A stretch of DNA of 64,000 nt from Clarkia xantiana subsp. parviflora. Taxonomy: Eukaryota; Streptophyta; Magnoliopsida; Myrtales; Onagraceae. Position 1 is the first letter of the stretch, and each line of letters starts with the position of its first letter. The notes under the pieces were generated by a model. That model saw nothing but the letters and a program-made list of their open reading frames with translations. It did no database searches and was not told where the DNA came from. Position numbers and translations under genes: made by a program. The DNA lies in contig JAPTYO010000005.1 of NCBI GenBank assembly GCA_036873135.1, positions 14,672,166-14,736,165 of the forward strand. Reading direction: 5' to 3'. This document shows positions 54,110 through 64,000 of this stretch, piece after piece.

Positions 54110-56468
54110 ATGAGTAAGTCCACCACTCCTCTATCGCAGACTCCTTTTAATTCTGATATAGAGGATGACTTGGAGGTAGACCTGGTTCTACCAGTAGATA
54201 GTGTTTTGGACACCGACGAGGGTGTAGCTGCTGATCCTTTTGTTGGAGCATCTCCTGTTGGAGAGACCGAGGTGTTGGTTAGGTACTACACTAACCGCTT
54301 GGATAGATCCTTGTTTACCCTATATGCGACTGCTTCCGGTCTTGACCCCTGTACCGAGGCCGTTTATCCCTTTGATGCAATCCATGAGAGTAGTTTAGGA
54401 GATGCTACTCCTCCGCCTGTAGATTTATCCGTTGTGTATACGCCTCATGTTAGGGAGGGTTTGTGGTTTCCCTACTGCTCTGACTTGATTGAGCTCTGTA
54501 GCGGTTATGGGATTTCCCCTTTAGATCTTGTGCCCAACGGGATTCGAGTATGGACTTGTTTTAGAGTGCTGCTTCACAAGCAGTCCTGGCGTTACTCTCG
54601 CACCCTCTTTCGCTGCTTTTACCACCTTAAGAGTCCGGACTCTGCGGGATTGTGCAGTGTGAAAGTTCGTTGGCCGAACTTGCAAAGCGATGGTTTTGAG
54701 GAACTTGGTCTTGGGGAAGCCAAGTGGGATTCGAATTACCGATTAGTTGCCACCGCGGATCGGTCTGCCGACCATTGGAGGCACCATTACTTTTTTGCTC
54801 ATGATGCGGGAACGACTTGGGATGTCGAGTGTATTCGGAAATTTGATCCCGCGCCTGCTTTTCGGGAACTCTCCTTGTCGGATAGGGAGGTGATAAAGCA
54901 GATATATCACTGTCAGCAATCACGCGGCTTTACTTGTTTATTGCGCGCATCTGATCAGGAGTTGGTCGATGCTGGGATTCATGTGCTCCCTTCTGAGGCT
55001 TCGGTATGTTAATCATTTTTATAACTTTTACCGTGTTGCACTGTAGGTTGGTTTGACGGAAAAAGCTCGTCTTTGCAGACGGCAGCCGCTCGCAAGATTG
55101 CTTATAGCGGAAGGATTGTTCCACCTCTTGCTTCTGGAGCATCGGCGGCTTCCGGACATGGAAAAGGTAGACGATTTGAATAAACAATCTTCTTTGTGTA
55201 CTTTCTTAGTTGGGTTGTAACTTTGTGTGTTACTTGCAGGCCACAAGACGCTTGTTACTGATCACGTTGTTGCCGTTCCTAACTCTACCAAACGGTCCAC
55301 CACTGGGGCGCGTTCTTCGAGCAGTTCGAAGCGTCCGAAGACTACTGTGACCGTTCCTACTCCTTCCTGTCATAAAGGGAAGGAAGTTGACGGTTGCGAG
55401 GATGCGTTGTCTGCCCCCCGCTCGAAGGAGCGGTCCGAGGTGGAACGTGCTCTTTCTTCTGGTATAAGCTGAACACTTGATTGTGTGTTTTTGTGCGCTT
55501 TTTTTTTTTACTTTTGCATAACTCTATTTGGTTTGCATGTAGTGCTTCCACCACTTGGACGTGCGGATTTGCTTCGTCCTTTGGAAGGTGATATTTCAGA
55601 TGGTAAGTGGATGCCATATGTGGCAGGAGATCTTACTTTTGCCAAGAACTCCCAGCTGAGCATGCCGGAAGTTGGCGTGCGCGTTCTTCATCGATCTATT
55701 CCTCCTGGTGATCGAGTTGTTCGGCCCTCGAGTGACGAAGAGGCACGGACTTTTGTTGAGAGATCGCTATCTGGATTCACTCCAGTAAGTATCTTTTTTC
55801 ACTTTGCTATGCTCGTTGTTCCCGAACATGTATGCTTATTTTCTCTTTGTTTTCAGGTTGTTTCTGATATGGTGCACATGGCCTCCTTTATGTTGGAGCT
55901 TGTCCAGGAGAGGCGTGCCATTGCTGATAAAGTTTCCACTTTGTCCAAGGAGCTTGAGAAAGCTAAGGACGAAGTGCGCCGTCTTTCGTTGAAGAAGACG
56001 GATTTTGATGCTCGTTATGATTCTGATCATGCCAGTCTTGTTCAGCTTGAATCTGAGAATGCTGCCATTGAGAAGGCAATTTCTGACAACGCGGGCAAGC
56101 ACAAAGTTGCCTGTCGGAAAGTGCGCGAAGAAGAAATGAAAGCTGGCATTGAAGAGGGACTTAGCAAGTTCCCTTCTACTCCTGGATTTGACAGCGCGGT
56201 TACTGCTGCTGCTACGGCGAAGGCCGCTCCTATGCTCAGCGAGTTTGCTGAGGACTTTGTTCGTAGGGTGAGCATTCTTGCTCCTGACTTTCCTTTTGAC
56301 AAGTTAGGGCCATATGCGGAGTTTGCTGTTAGGCAAGTTGCCGAGCTCCGTCGTTTGGATACTGCAAAATCTCAGTTTGCATTTTTGTTTGGAGAAGACG
56401 GTGGCGGCACTAATGTGCAACTTCTACCTGTTCCGCCCAGTCCTGTCAGGGATGATGGCATTCTTTGA
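54110..56468 (+). CDS. Antisense coiled-coil protein of Tat-C, five exons, full length
   Basis: Exons 54110-55003, 55079-55166, 55240-55461, 55543-55784 and 55857-56468, all with GT-AG introns of 72-81 bp, join exactly in frame to 685 residues. The start GTCGCCATGAG follows the 5' UTR acceptor. Exon 1 carries a globular domain (VREGLWFPYCSDLIELCSGY, ISPLDLVPNGIRVWTCF, HHYFFAHD) resembling proteins annotated as putative gypsy-type transposon (Transposase_28-like). Exons 2-3 are a Ser/Thr/Lys-rich linker. Exon 4 has KWMPYVAGD and MPEVGVRVLHRSIPPGDR. Exon 5 is a long coiled coil (LSKELEKAKDEVRRLS) with the tail ILAPDFPFDKLGPYAEFAVR. It is antisense to Tat-C, between the repeat array and the 3' LTR. 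All frames are open, which suggests selection or recent activity. Function is unknown. Confidence 0.78.
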
Positions 56469-57235
56469 TCAGTGCCATCTTTTCGATATGTTGAACTCGT
56501 TTATGAGTCCGGTTGCCCCCCGGCTTCTATGTTTAGAAACTTGTTGGAGTTGTTCCTTGATTGTTGCTTGTGACTTGTTCACTTTGAACTACGTCGTTTG
56601 AACCTGCTTTATAAATAGCAGTTTGCATGATAACTTGTTAGTAATATTTCATACCGTTATCACTTACTGTGTTTATTGAACGTGGATGACCAGTAACGTA
56701 GACGTAGTCCCCGCCATCGTGACCGATAGTCACTTTTGATTCAAGATTGTTTGCATGATGCGTTATGCATGTTGCTCGCCTTTCCTGCATAACTTGTCGC
56801 TATATATGTTGAAACCTGTCAAGTGGTTCACGTATAGCGACTTAACAAGTAGTATGTTTGAAATGTGTTATCTTGGCTTGGGCAAGATACTAGTTTATAC
56901 CGTCTCTTAGTTCCACTCTAAGGCGACGTTGTACAAGACTCGACTTGTAAATTTTATGAGTTTTAAACAGGGTGCGCACCTGCCAGCGTGTATCAACCCG
57001 TGTTGGGGAAGCATACGTAAAAACATTTTGGTTTTTAAAGAAGTATTTCTTGAACCCTAAAAAGCTTGTTGATAAAATATTTGGAAAGGTGTTTGATACA
57101 TAAAATATTTGATAAAACATTTGTGATACATGATTCCTGCGTCCAGGGACCATGTAACACTTTTTGAAAGTATGAATTGTGATGCATGTTTTCTGCGTCC
57201 AGGAACCATGCAACACGGTTTTAAAATCTGTAGTA
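56469..57235. other. Spacer after the antisense gene
   Basis: Likely 3' UTR. Two copies of a 57-bp segment (CTGCGTCCAGG(G/A)ACCATG) at 57122 and 57179 introduce the tandem array. No gene seen. Confidence 0.5.
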
Positions 57236-57792
57236 CGGAATTGTCATCTAACAAGAGGACTTTTGCCGTAGAGAGTGAACCCTAAACAGGAATTCGTAAT
57301 ATGGGATTGTCATCTAACAAGAGGACATTCGCCATGAAGAGTGAACCCTTACCAGGAATTAGTAATATGGGATTGTCATCTAACAAGAGGACATTCGCCA
57401 TGAAGAGTGAACCCTTACCAGGAATTCGTAATATGGGATTGTCATCTAACAAGAGGACATTCGTCATGATGAGTGAACCCTTACCAGGAATTCTTAATAT
57501 GGGATTGTCATCTAACAAGAGGACATTCGCCATGAAGAGTGAACCCTTACCAGGAATTCGTAATATGGGATTGTCATCTAACAAGAGGACATTCGCCATG
57601 AAGAGTGAACCCTTACTAGGAATTCGTAATATGGGATTGTCATCTAACAAGAGGACATTCTCCATGAAGAGTGAACCCTTACCAGGAATTCGTAATATGG
57701 GATTGTCATCTAACAAGAGGACATTCGCCATGAAGAGTGAACCCTTACCAGGAATTCGTAATATGGGATTGTCATCTAACAAGAGGACATTC
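57236..57792. repeat. 66-bp tandem array of Tat-C
   Basis: About 8.5 copies with ATGGGATTGTCATCTAACAA and CATGAAGAGTGAACCCTTAC. It continues after Copia-B at 63895-63932. Sixty-six is a multiple of three, so open frames of about 165 codons run through on both strands; these are not considered genes. Confidence 0.93.
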
Positions 57793-58004
57793 TAAAGACT
57801 TTGAGAGGATTTAGAGAATGCAATGATCTTGTTATTCACATAAACTCCAAATCAGTTTGTACAATATGATCTAACTAACTATTTATACTAAGTTAGCTAC
57901 GTACATAGGAAAGGAGGAGAACACAACTATGGCACAAGTATTAGGCACGACTAACCACAAGCATTGTGCAAACTAACTAATGCACAAGCTTGATGTGTTC
58001 TATA
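57793..58004 (-). repeat. 3' LTR of Copia-B
   Basis: 212 bp; TATAAATA (complement of 57880-57887) is a likely TATA box. Reads GATGTGTTC where the other copy has GATATGTTC. Confidence 0.93.
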
Positions 58005-60612
58005 TTCCCCCACCTTTTTCTTCTTCTTTCTTCTTTTCGTGAAACACATCTTTTATGCCATAAAGCCTCAATAAAGCAATGTGTTGTTTCTTGACCAAGG
58101 CCTTCGTAAGCAAATCAGCAAGTTGATCCTTAGAAGCAACATGAATGGCATCAATTATCCCAGAACCAATGTGATGTCTCGTGAAATGACAATCCAGCTC
58201 TATGTGTTTTGTGCGCTCATGAAACACAGGATTTCTAGCTATTCTCAAAGCAGCCTCACTATCTGTATATATTGGAATGGGCAAACACAAAGGCAAACCC
58301 AGCTCCCTTAGGAGTCTGCTAACCCAAAGAGCCTCCTGAATTGCCACTCTAAGACATCTATACTCAGCTTCAGCACTTGAAAGAGAAATGGTCTCCTGCT
58401 TCTTCACTTTCCAACCTACCATTGCCTCACCTAGCCTAACACAATAGGCACTCACTGATTTTCTACTCAAAGGACAAGCAGCCCAATCTGAATCACAATA
58501 CAAACTAAGTTTGAAATTGCTTGTAGATGGATAGATCAAGCCTTGACCAGGACAACCCTTGATGTACCTAATCACTCTCATGGCAGCATCAAGATGTGAC
58601 TTCTTGGGTTTGTCAACAAATTGACTCAATCTTTGCACGGAAAAGCTAATATCTGGCCTTGTCATGGTTAAGTAGAGAAGCTTACCAATCAACCTCCTAT
58701 AAGAAGTAGCATCCTTAAGTGGGTGATCATCAGGATTGGACTTGGTTGCCTTATCATACTCACAAGTGGTCAGCTTGATATTGAACTCCATAGGAGTTTC
58801 AGTTGGTCTTGCTGCCCCCAAACCAGCCTCCTCAACAAGTTCAAGAGCATACTTCCTCTGATTGATGACTAACCCTTCATGTGATCTAGCAATCTCCAAT
58901 CCCAAAAAATATCTCAAATTGCCCAAATCTTTGAGTTTAAAATGAGACTGAAGAGTGGACTTCAATTGGCTAATCATGCTTTCACTTGAACCAGTGATAA
59001 GCAAGTCATCCACATAGATGAGTAGAATAACATTTTCCTTACCATTAGTCTTCGTGAACAAGGAATGATCAGAAACACTCTGAATGTAGCCATTTTTCAA
59101 CAAGGTCTGAGTGAGCTTGATGTTCCATTGCCTAGAAGCTTGTTTTAGTCCATACAAAGACTTCAAAAGCTTGCACACACGTTTAGGTGACCCAAAGACT
59201 GGCTTAGAAGAGTCAAAACCTTGAGGAATGTCCATAAAGACCTCTTCATGTAAATCACCTTGTAGAAAGACATTGTTCACATCCATGTGATACAAGCCCC
59301 ATGATTTGGCTGCAGCCATTGCAATGACAATTCTCACAGTGGTCATCTTCACAACTGGGGAGAAAGTCTCATTGAAATCAGTCCCCTCTACTTGAGTAAA
59401 ACCTTTGGCAACCAACCTTGCCTTGTACCTCTCAATTGAACCATCTGAGTTGTACTTCACCTTGTACACCCATTTACATCCAATAGTAGACTTTCCTTGA
59501 GGTAATTCAACAATCTTCCAAGTGTGATTATCTTGAAGAGCATTGAATTCCTCCTTCATAGCTATCACCCAATTGGAATCTTTGACTGCTTGTTTGTAAG
59601 TAGTAGGCTCCTTGATCTTGTCAATAGAGGCCATAAAACAATTGAACTTTGGATGTAAATGAGCATAAGAAATATACTTCTCAATTCCAAAAGCAGCATT
59701 GGAAAATGAACATGCCCTTAGTTGAGCAATCCTAGCACTCCTTCTTAGAATGGGAACATGAGTCTCTTCATTGCTTGGAGGAGCTTGAGGAGGTGAATGA
59801 GGAGGTACTTGAGGAGGTACTTGAGGAGGTGCTTGATCAGTTGGAAGTGGCTGAGGTATATTATCCTCATCAAGCAATGGAGTAGTGGTTGGCAAGTCTT
59901 CAAAAATAGAGCGATCTCTAAGGAAAGACTCATCAAGGTGAGACTTGGAACCCAAACAAGTAGGCAACAAAGCCTTCAAATCAGCCTTTGACATGCTAAA
60001 AGGGAAGATGTGTTCATGAAAAACAACATCCCTAGATACTTGACAAGCTGAGTTGGATATATTCATAACAAGATATCCTTTTTGAGAAGTGGAATATCCC
60101 ATTAGAATGCAAGGCTCAGCTCTTGCACTAAACTTGTCCGAGTTGTTCAACTTGGTTGCAAAACACAAGCATCCAATGATCCTTAGATGCTCAATTGAAG
60201 GTGTCTTCCCATACAACACCTCCATGGGAGACTTGAACTTCAAGGAAGAAGATGGCATCCTATTGATCAAGTAGCAGGCAGTGAGAACAGCATAACCCCA
60301 ATATTTGATAGGCATTGATGCTTGAAATCTAATAGCCCTTGCAACATTCAAGATTTGCCTATGCTTGCGCTCCACCCTTCCATTTTGTTGAGGAGTGTGT
60401 ACACAGCTTGTTTGGTGGATGATTCCTAAATAAAGGAAATGCTCCTTGCAAATGGAGTTGATGAATTCACTCCCATTGTCACTCCTAACTGATTTGACCT
60501 CAACCCCAAACTGATTTTTAACCATTGTCAAGAAGCCCTTGATGTGAAGAAAAGTATCACTCTTGTTCTTCATAAGAAACAACCAAGTAGCTCTTGAAAA
60601 ATCATCCACAAT
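58000..60612 (-). CDS. Copia-B pol, downstream part: integrase core, RT, RNase H
   Basis: This frame (869 residues) begins inside the integrase core (DFSRATWLF), separated from its upstream part by the MITE. It shows integrase SVRSDNGSEF and HTPQQNGRVERKHR, and a copia-type RT (RVT_2) with TIGCKWVYKVKYNSDGSIER, ETFSPVVKMTTVRIV, LYHMDVNNVFLQGDLHEEVF and catalytic LIYVDDLLITG. RNase H has LYCDSDWA, ISLSSAEAEY and IYTDSEAALRI. The frame ends in a Lys/Glu-rich tail just over the LTR edge. All catalytic motifs are intact, so without the MITE the polyprotein would be continuous. Codons and frame show no other damage, matching the very young LTRs. Confidence 0.93.
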   Translation of the reverse strand: MVDDFSRATWLFLMKNKSDTFLHIKGFLTMVKNQFGVEVKSVRSDNGSEFINSICKEHFLYLGIIHQTSCVHTPQQNGRVERKHRQILNVARAIRFQASMPIKYWGYAVLTACYLINRMPSSSLKFKSPMEVLYGKTPSIEHLRIIGCLCFATKLNNSDKFSARAEPCILMGYSTSQKGYLVMNISNSACQVSRDVVFHEHIFPFSMSKADLKALLPTCLGSKSHLDESFLRDRSIFEDLPTTTPLLDEDNIPQPLPTDQAPPQVPPQVPPHSPPQAPPSNEETHVPILRRSARIAQLRACSFSNAAFGIEKYISYAHLHPKFNCFMASIDKIKEPTTYKQAVKDSNWVIAMKEEFNALQDNHTWKIVELPQGKSTIGCKWVYKVKYNSDGSIERYKARLVAKGFTQVEGTDFNETFSPVVKMTTVRIVIAMAAAKSWGLYHMDVNNVFLQGDLHEEVFMDIPQGFDSSKPVFGSPKRVCKLLKSLYGLKQASRQWNIKLTQTLLKNGYIQSVSDHSLFTKTNGKENVILLIYVDDLLITGSSESMISQLKSTLQSHFKLKDLGNLRYFLGLEIARSHEGLVINQRKYALELVEEAGLGAARPTETPMEFNIKLTTCEYDKATKSNPDDHPLKDATSYRRLIGKLLYLTMTRPDISFSVQRLSQFVDKPKKSHLDAAMRVIRYIKGCPGQGLIYPSTSNFKLSLYCDSDWAACPLSRKSVSAYCVRLGEAMVGWKVKKQETISLSSAEAEYRCLRVAIQEALWVSRLLRELGLPLCLPIPIYTDSEAALRIARNPVFHERTKHIELDCHFTRHHIGSGIIDAIHVASKDQLADLLTKALVKKQHIALLRLYGIKDVFHEKKKEEEKGGGI

Positions 60613-61158
60613 TAGGGCTGAGCAAGAAGCCCGAAAAGCCCGAAGGCCCGAAAATCCCGACCCGAGCCCGTCCCGAAAATCCCGTCCCGAGATGTAGCCC
60701 GAGCCCGGTCGGGCGGGATTTTTCTTCCTAAGTCGGGCTCGGGCTCGGGCTTTTTCTTAAAAAGCCCGAAAGTCCCGAGCCCGCCCGAATATATGTATAT
60801 ATTATATATATTTAAGTTTAACTTAAGTCTACTAACTATAGTTTAAGTAACTTTACTATAGTTAAAATAAAAAAATCCTAGAATTAGACTATGGATGATG
60901 TTTGAACTTATTGAATTTTGTATTGATGTGTTGAACTTGCATGTATTTGAAATGGATGGACCTCATATTAGAATTTTTTTTTTTTTTTTGGTTCAAATTC
61001 GGGCTAGCCCGAGCCCGAGCCCGAATCCCGATGTCCCGACTCGGGCGGGACATTTCCTTTAGGTTCGGGCTCGGGCTCGGGCCAAAAATATGAGTCCCGA
61101 AATTTTCGGGCTCGGGCTCAGGCAAAAGCCCGCCCGTCCCGTCCCGAGCTCACCCCTA
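60613..61158. mobile_element. hAT-type MITE inserted in Copia-B integrase
   Basis: 546 bp with inverted ends TAGGG(C/G)TGAGC and a perfect 8-bp TSD TCCACAAT (60605-60612, 61159-61166). Sub-terminal regions are runs of GGGCTCGGGC / GCCCGAGCCC words; the centre is AT-rich. It splits the integrase codons for ...FLTIVD and DFSRATW.... Confidence 0.9.
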
Positions 61159-62993
61159 TCCACAATTGTAAGGAAATATTGATAATTCCTAATGGTAGGA
61201 ACCTTATAAGGGCCCCATAAATCCATATGTATCAGTGTAAAGGGTTTAAGAGCATGAGAGGTACTAATAGGAAAAGACAATCTGGTTTGCTTGGCTAATG
61301 GACAAAGAGTACAATCCTTGACACATCCAATGGAATCATCTAAGTTCAAGATATTCTTCAAATGATCCATGTGAGTAGCTGAAATGTGTCCCAATCTCTT
61401 GTGCCATGTCCAAGCATCCACCTTATTTGAGCTAATGGAAGGAGCAGCCACCACCTTGCTTGATCTTGAAGGCACCACATCCTTGAGTATGTAGAGTCCC
61501 TTAGCCCTCTCACCAATCACCATAGGCCTCCCAGTTTGGCCCTGAATCAAGACATGATCAAAAGTGAATATCACCTTGCAATTGAGTTGGTTTGGAAGTC
61601 TAGAAACTGAAATCAAGTTGAACTTGAAATCGGGCACTAAGAGGATGCCATTCAAGGTGAATCCAGAGAATGAGCAACTTCCAATGTGAGTCACTCTACA
61701 CTTGTGACCATTAGGCAAATGGACAAATTGATTATTGGAATCAGTTCTTCTCAAGTTGTGGAGCCATCCCATTTGATGAGTGATGTGATTGGTGGCCCCT
61801 GAGTCCACAATCCAATCCATTGAAGGAGTTAAGTTCATACCTGCCATGTTCACATACATAGGATCATCCTCTTGATAAGAGAGTGGCTCAAAATCATCTT
61901 GGACAGCCACATGTTGTACTCTCTTCTCAATGCCAGCATGCATAATTCTCTTGTCAGGTGTGCCATGGAAGATCCTCTTGTCACCAGCCACAATATGTTC
62001 AACCATATGAGAAGAATCATTCTCAACACTCACATTGACTGAGTTGAAGTTGCGCTTCAAACTTGGATGACCAGGAGGATAACCATGCTTCTTGTAGCAA
62101 GTGTCCTCTTTGTGACCCATTTTTCCACAATAAATGCATTTCCAATTCGCCTTCTCAGCTTTGGAGGGTCTTCCATCACCACCATATGCATTTGAAGAAC
62201 CTTGACCATAAGAAGCTCCTTGTCTGATTGGCTTTGCACCATTGTACCTTGAACCAGAATTGAAGCCCCTTTGATTGTTAGAAGAGTTCCTCATTGAGTA
62301 CAAGGCTGTGGACTCTCCTACATCTCCAATTGAACCAGCAATGGCACGCTGACTTTCCTCTTGCACAAGCACAGAAAATGCCACACTTAGTGAAGGAAGA
62401 GGTTGCCTCATAAGAAGACTACTCCTCACATGTGCATAGGAATCATTGAGCCCCAAGAGAAAAGCTATAAGCTTCTGTTTCTCCTTATGTTCACTCACCA
62501 TCTTCATGTCAGCTTGACATACTAAATGCAAGTCATCAATGGAGCTTAGAGCATCCCACAATTGCTTCATCTTGCCAAAAAATTCAGTGATTGACAAAGC
62601 TCCTTGAGATGTTTGGTAAATCTCTCTTGTCAATTGAAACACCTGTGTGTCATCCACCTTGTCAAACATCTCCTTGAGATCAATCCATATTGACAAAGCT
62701 GTGGAATTGTAGACCAATCCACCCACCAATTCGTTGGCTACCGTGTTCCTCAACCAAGCTTTCACAATTGCATTAGCCCTGTCCCATTTCACTCTTTGAG
62801 ACACTTGAACACTAGACCTGGTGAAAGTACCATCTATGAATCCCAGCTTGTTCTTCACCAAAAGTCCTTCCATAATGGCTGTGCTCCAAGCATGATAGTT
62901 AGTTGATCCTTGAAGTTGAAAAGGAATCAACAACAAACCAGTGGTGTCCGAAGGATGAAGATACAAGGGATCCTCAATCGTGTTCTCATCCAT
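61159..62993 (-). CDS. Copia-B gag, protease and start of integrase
   Basis: The best start is ATG 62993 (MDENTIEDPLYLHPSD); an upstream ATG at 63140 adds a Cys-rich stretch that is unlikely. The gag region (UBN2-type: NYHAWSTAIMEGLLVKNKLG, AWLRNTVANELVGGLVY) is followed by a CCHC knuckle CIYCGKMGHKEDTC, protease WIVDSGATNHIT, and the integrase zinc domain WHKRLGHISATHMDHL...CTLCPLAKQ. The integrase core starts at LIHMDLWGPYKVPT and breaks at FLTIVD, where the MITE begins. Reading into the MITE gives a false tail to 61059. Apart from that insertion no defect is visible. Confidence 0.92.
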
Positions 62994-63667
62994 TTCGTAA
63001 GTAACAAGTGACTTAGGAGGCAAAGAATCCAATGCAAAATAGCTTGTCAAGGAAAAGCACAAGTTCAAGCACCAGCGAAGGCACCAGTGACGGCAACAGC
63101 GAAGGCAATCAGCTAAGGCAACAGCGAAGGCAAATAACAAACAGCTTGTTTATTTCAACAAGTGATCTCCGTACAGGCGTAGAGAAAAGGTCAATCCGCA
63201 AAAATCCGCGAAGAATTTCTTCATCACATTACCACAGAAAGCATCGCAATTGATTCAATTTGACGAAATCAATAAGCACAAGCAAGCATATCATCAGAAT
63301 CAAGCTCAATTTCAGTCAAGATCCAAGCGATAGCAATCAGTGTACAGAAACAGCTTCCAATCCAATCGATGATCCAAATGAGTTGGAAATCAACAAATCT
63401 TGATTCAGAAAGACTTACACAGAGTCGTAATCAAGATTGCGACATGAATCCAATCTCGATTTGAGGAAACGAAGCAGATCGAAGAAGCAAATCGAAGAAG
63501 CGTGACGACGAAGCAAAAGAAATCTGTGACTTGATCGCCAAGAGATCTACTTCTCAGCAATGAATACAGTCCAGACGCATCCTCAATCACCAGGAATCAT
63601 CTTCAATCTGCTTGATCTTCAACAATCTCCAGGAATCCGAGCTTTCTTGATCACCAAGGAAACTCAG
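62994..63667 (-). other. Leader of Copia-B between primer site and gag
   Basis: About 0.67 kb without believable coding sequence; short frames at 63032-63253 and 63405-63590 have no domain. Confidence 0.55.
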
Positions 63668-63682
63668 TTGGCTCTGATACCA
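63668..63682 (-). other. Primer binding site of Copia-B (tRNA-iMet)
   Basis: TGGTATCAGAGCCAA on the minus strand directly abuts the LTR. Confidence 0.9.
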
Positions 63683-63894
63683 TAAAGACTTTGAGAGGAT
63701 TTAGAGAATGCAATGATCTTGTTATTCACATAAACTCCAAATCAGTTTGTACAATATGATCTAACTAACTATTTATACTAAGTTAGCTACGTACATAGGA
63801 AAGGAGGAGAACACAACTATGGCACAAGTATTAGGCACGACTAACCACAAGCATTGTGCAAACTAACTAATGCACAAGCTTGATATGTTCTATA
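63683..63894 (-). repeat. 5' LTR of Copia-B
   Basis: 212 bp copy of 57793-58004. Confidence 0.93.
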
Positions 63895-64000
63895 CATTCG
63901 CCATGAAGAGTGAACCCTTACCAGGAATTCGCACTTGTTATAGTGTGGGGTCGTTGTCTAGCCAGAGAACTTCCGCCACTTATGGGGTGATCAGTCCCGT
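63895..64000. repeat. Resumed Tat-C array and following sequence
   Basis: 63895-63932 completes the interrupted 66-bp repeat after the TSD; a related but different unit (GTGTGGGGTCGTTGTCTAGC, about 63950) begins before the window ends. Confidence 0.75.

Larger units (their letters stand above)
57793..63894 (-). mobile_element. Copia-B: very young Ty1/copia element with TA...TA LTR ends
   Basis: 6102 bp including a 546-bp MITE. LTRs 57793-58004 and 63683-63894 (212 bp each) differ by one base that I can see. Perfect TSD CATTC (57788-57792, 63895-63899). On the minus strand the LTR begins TATAGAACA and ends GTCTTTA, so the ends are TA...TA rather than TG...CA; such non-canonical ends are known in some plant copia elements. 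Primer site TGGTATCAGAGCCAA (63682-63668); polypurine tract GGTGGGGGAA (58014-58005). Confidence 0.93.
51751..64000 (-). mobile_element. Tat-C: Ty3/gypsy (Tat) element, runs off the window
   Basis: The 3' LTR (51751-52524) and polypurine tract match the lineage of Tat-A and Tat-B. Next to it is the antisense gene (54110-56468) and a 66-bp tandem array (57236-57792), into which Copia-B inserted; the array resumes at 63895. The pol and gag part would lie beyond 64000. One flank of the TSD is GTATG (51746-51750). Confidence 0.85.

Noticed and set aside
57282..57795. Open frames of 164 and 166 codons on both strands
   Set aside because: They are produced by a 66-bp tandem repeat whose length is a multiple of three; no domain and no start context.

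Overview
This window looks like gene-poor, repeat-rich nuclear DNA of a flowering plant, probably a eudicot. The evidence is plant-type Ty3/gypsy and Ty1/copia LTR retrotransposons, Helitrons ending in CTRR hairpins, Mutator-like and hAT-like MITEs, a TRIM array with a tRNA-iMet-type primer binding site, and AT-rich spacers. I cannot name the species. I see no intact host gene, rRNA gene or tRNA gene; the only host-like coding sequence is exon-sized fragments.

Layout. 1-1434: unassigned sequence with an 87-bp near-palindrome. 1435-4723: small non-autonomous LTR element (TSD CGCAC) with a Mutator-like insertion in its 5' LTR. 4729-7773: AT-rich spacer. 7774-10919: one or two nested minus-strand Helitrons. 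11411-30020: a candidate Helitron (or remnant gene) holding minus-strand exon-like fragments, invaded by gypsy element Tat-A (13569-23295, minus) and by decayed Copia-A (23674-28990, plus). 30429-31221: compact Helitron. 31835-42786: gypsy element Tat-B (plus). 43371-46547: Helitron-derived block containing an inverted TRIM array (44199-45702). 46549-51750: about 1.83-kb unit in three tandem copies carrying gene fragments; the third copy holds a foldback Mutator-type MITE. 51751 to beyond 64000: gypsy element Tat-C (minus), interrupted by young Copia-B (57793-63894, minus), itself interrupted by a hAT-type MITE (60613-61158).

The three gypsy elements belong to one lineage, OTA/Tat. Their LTRs all begin TGATGGATATA, Tat-A and Tat-B share a TGGCGCCGTCTG primer binding site, all three have a polypurine tract around ACTCGGGGGCA, Tat-A pol has two RNase H domains, and Tat-B gag has CHHC knuckles. 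Tat-A has pol without gag. Tat-B has gag and protease, then a second gag-like half in place of RT, RNase H and integrase. All three carry, antisense to the retroelement and just inside the 3' LTR, a spliced gene for a coiled-coil protein. In Tat-C it can be modelled as five in-frame exons encoding 685 residues; the Tat-A and Tat-B copies lack the first large exon.

The most unusual non-coding pattern is tandem or dispersed stem-loops whose stems change in a compensating way while the loop stays constant: in the three Tat LTRs, in the Tat-B 3' region (constant 12-nt loop CGTACTAATCTA) and in Copia-A (NNGAA pentaloops). All statements come from reading the sequence; splice models, homology calls and RNA structures are unverified.
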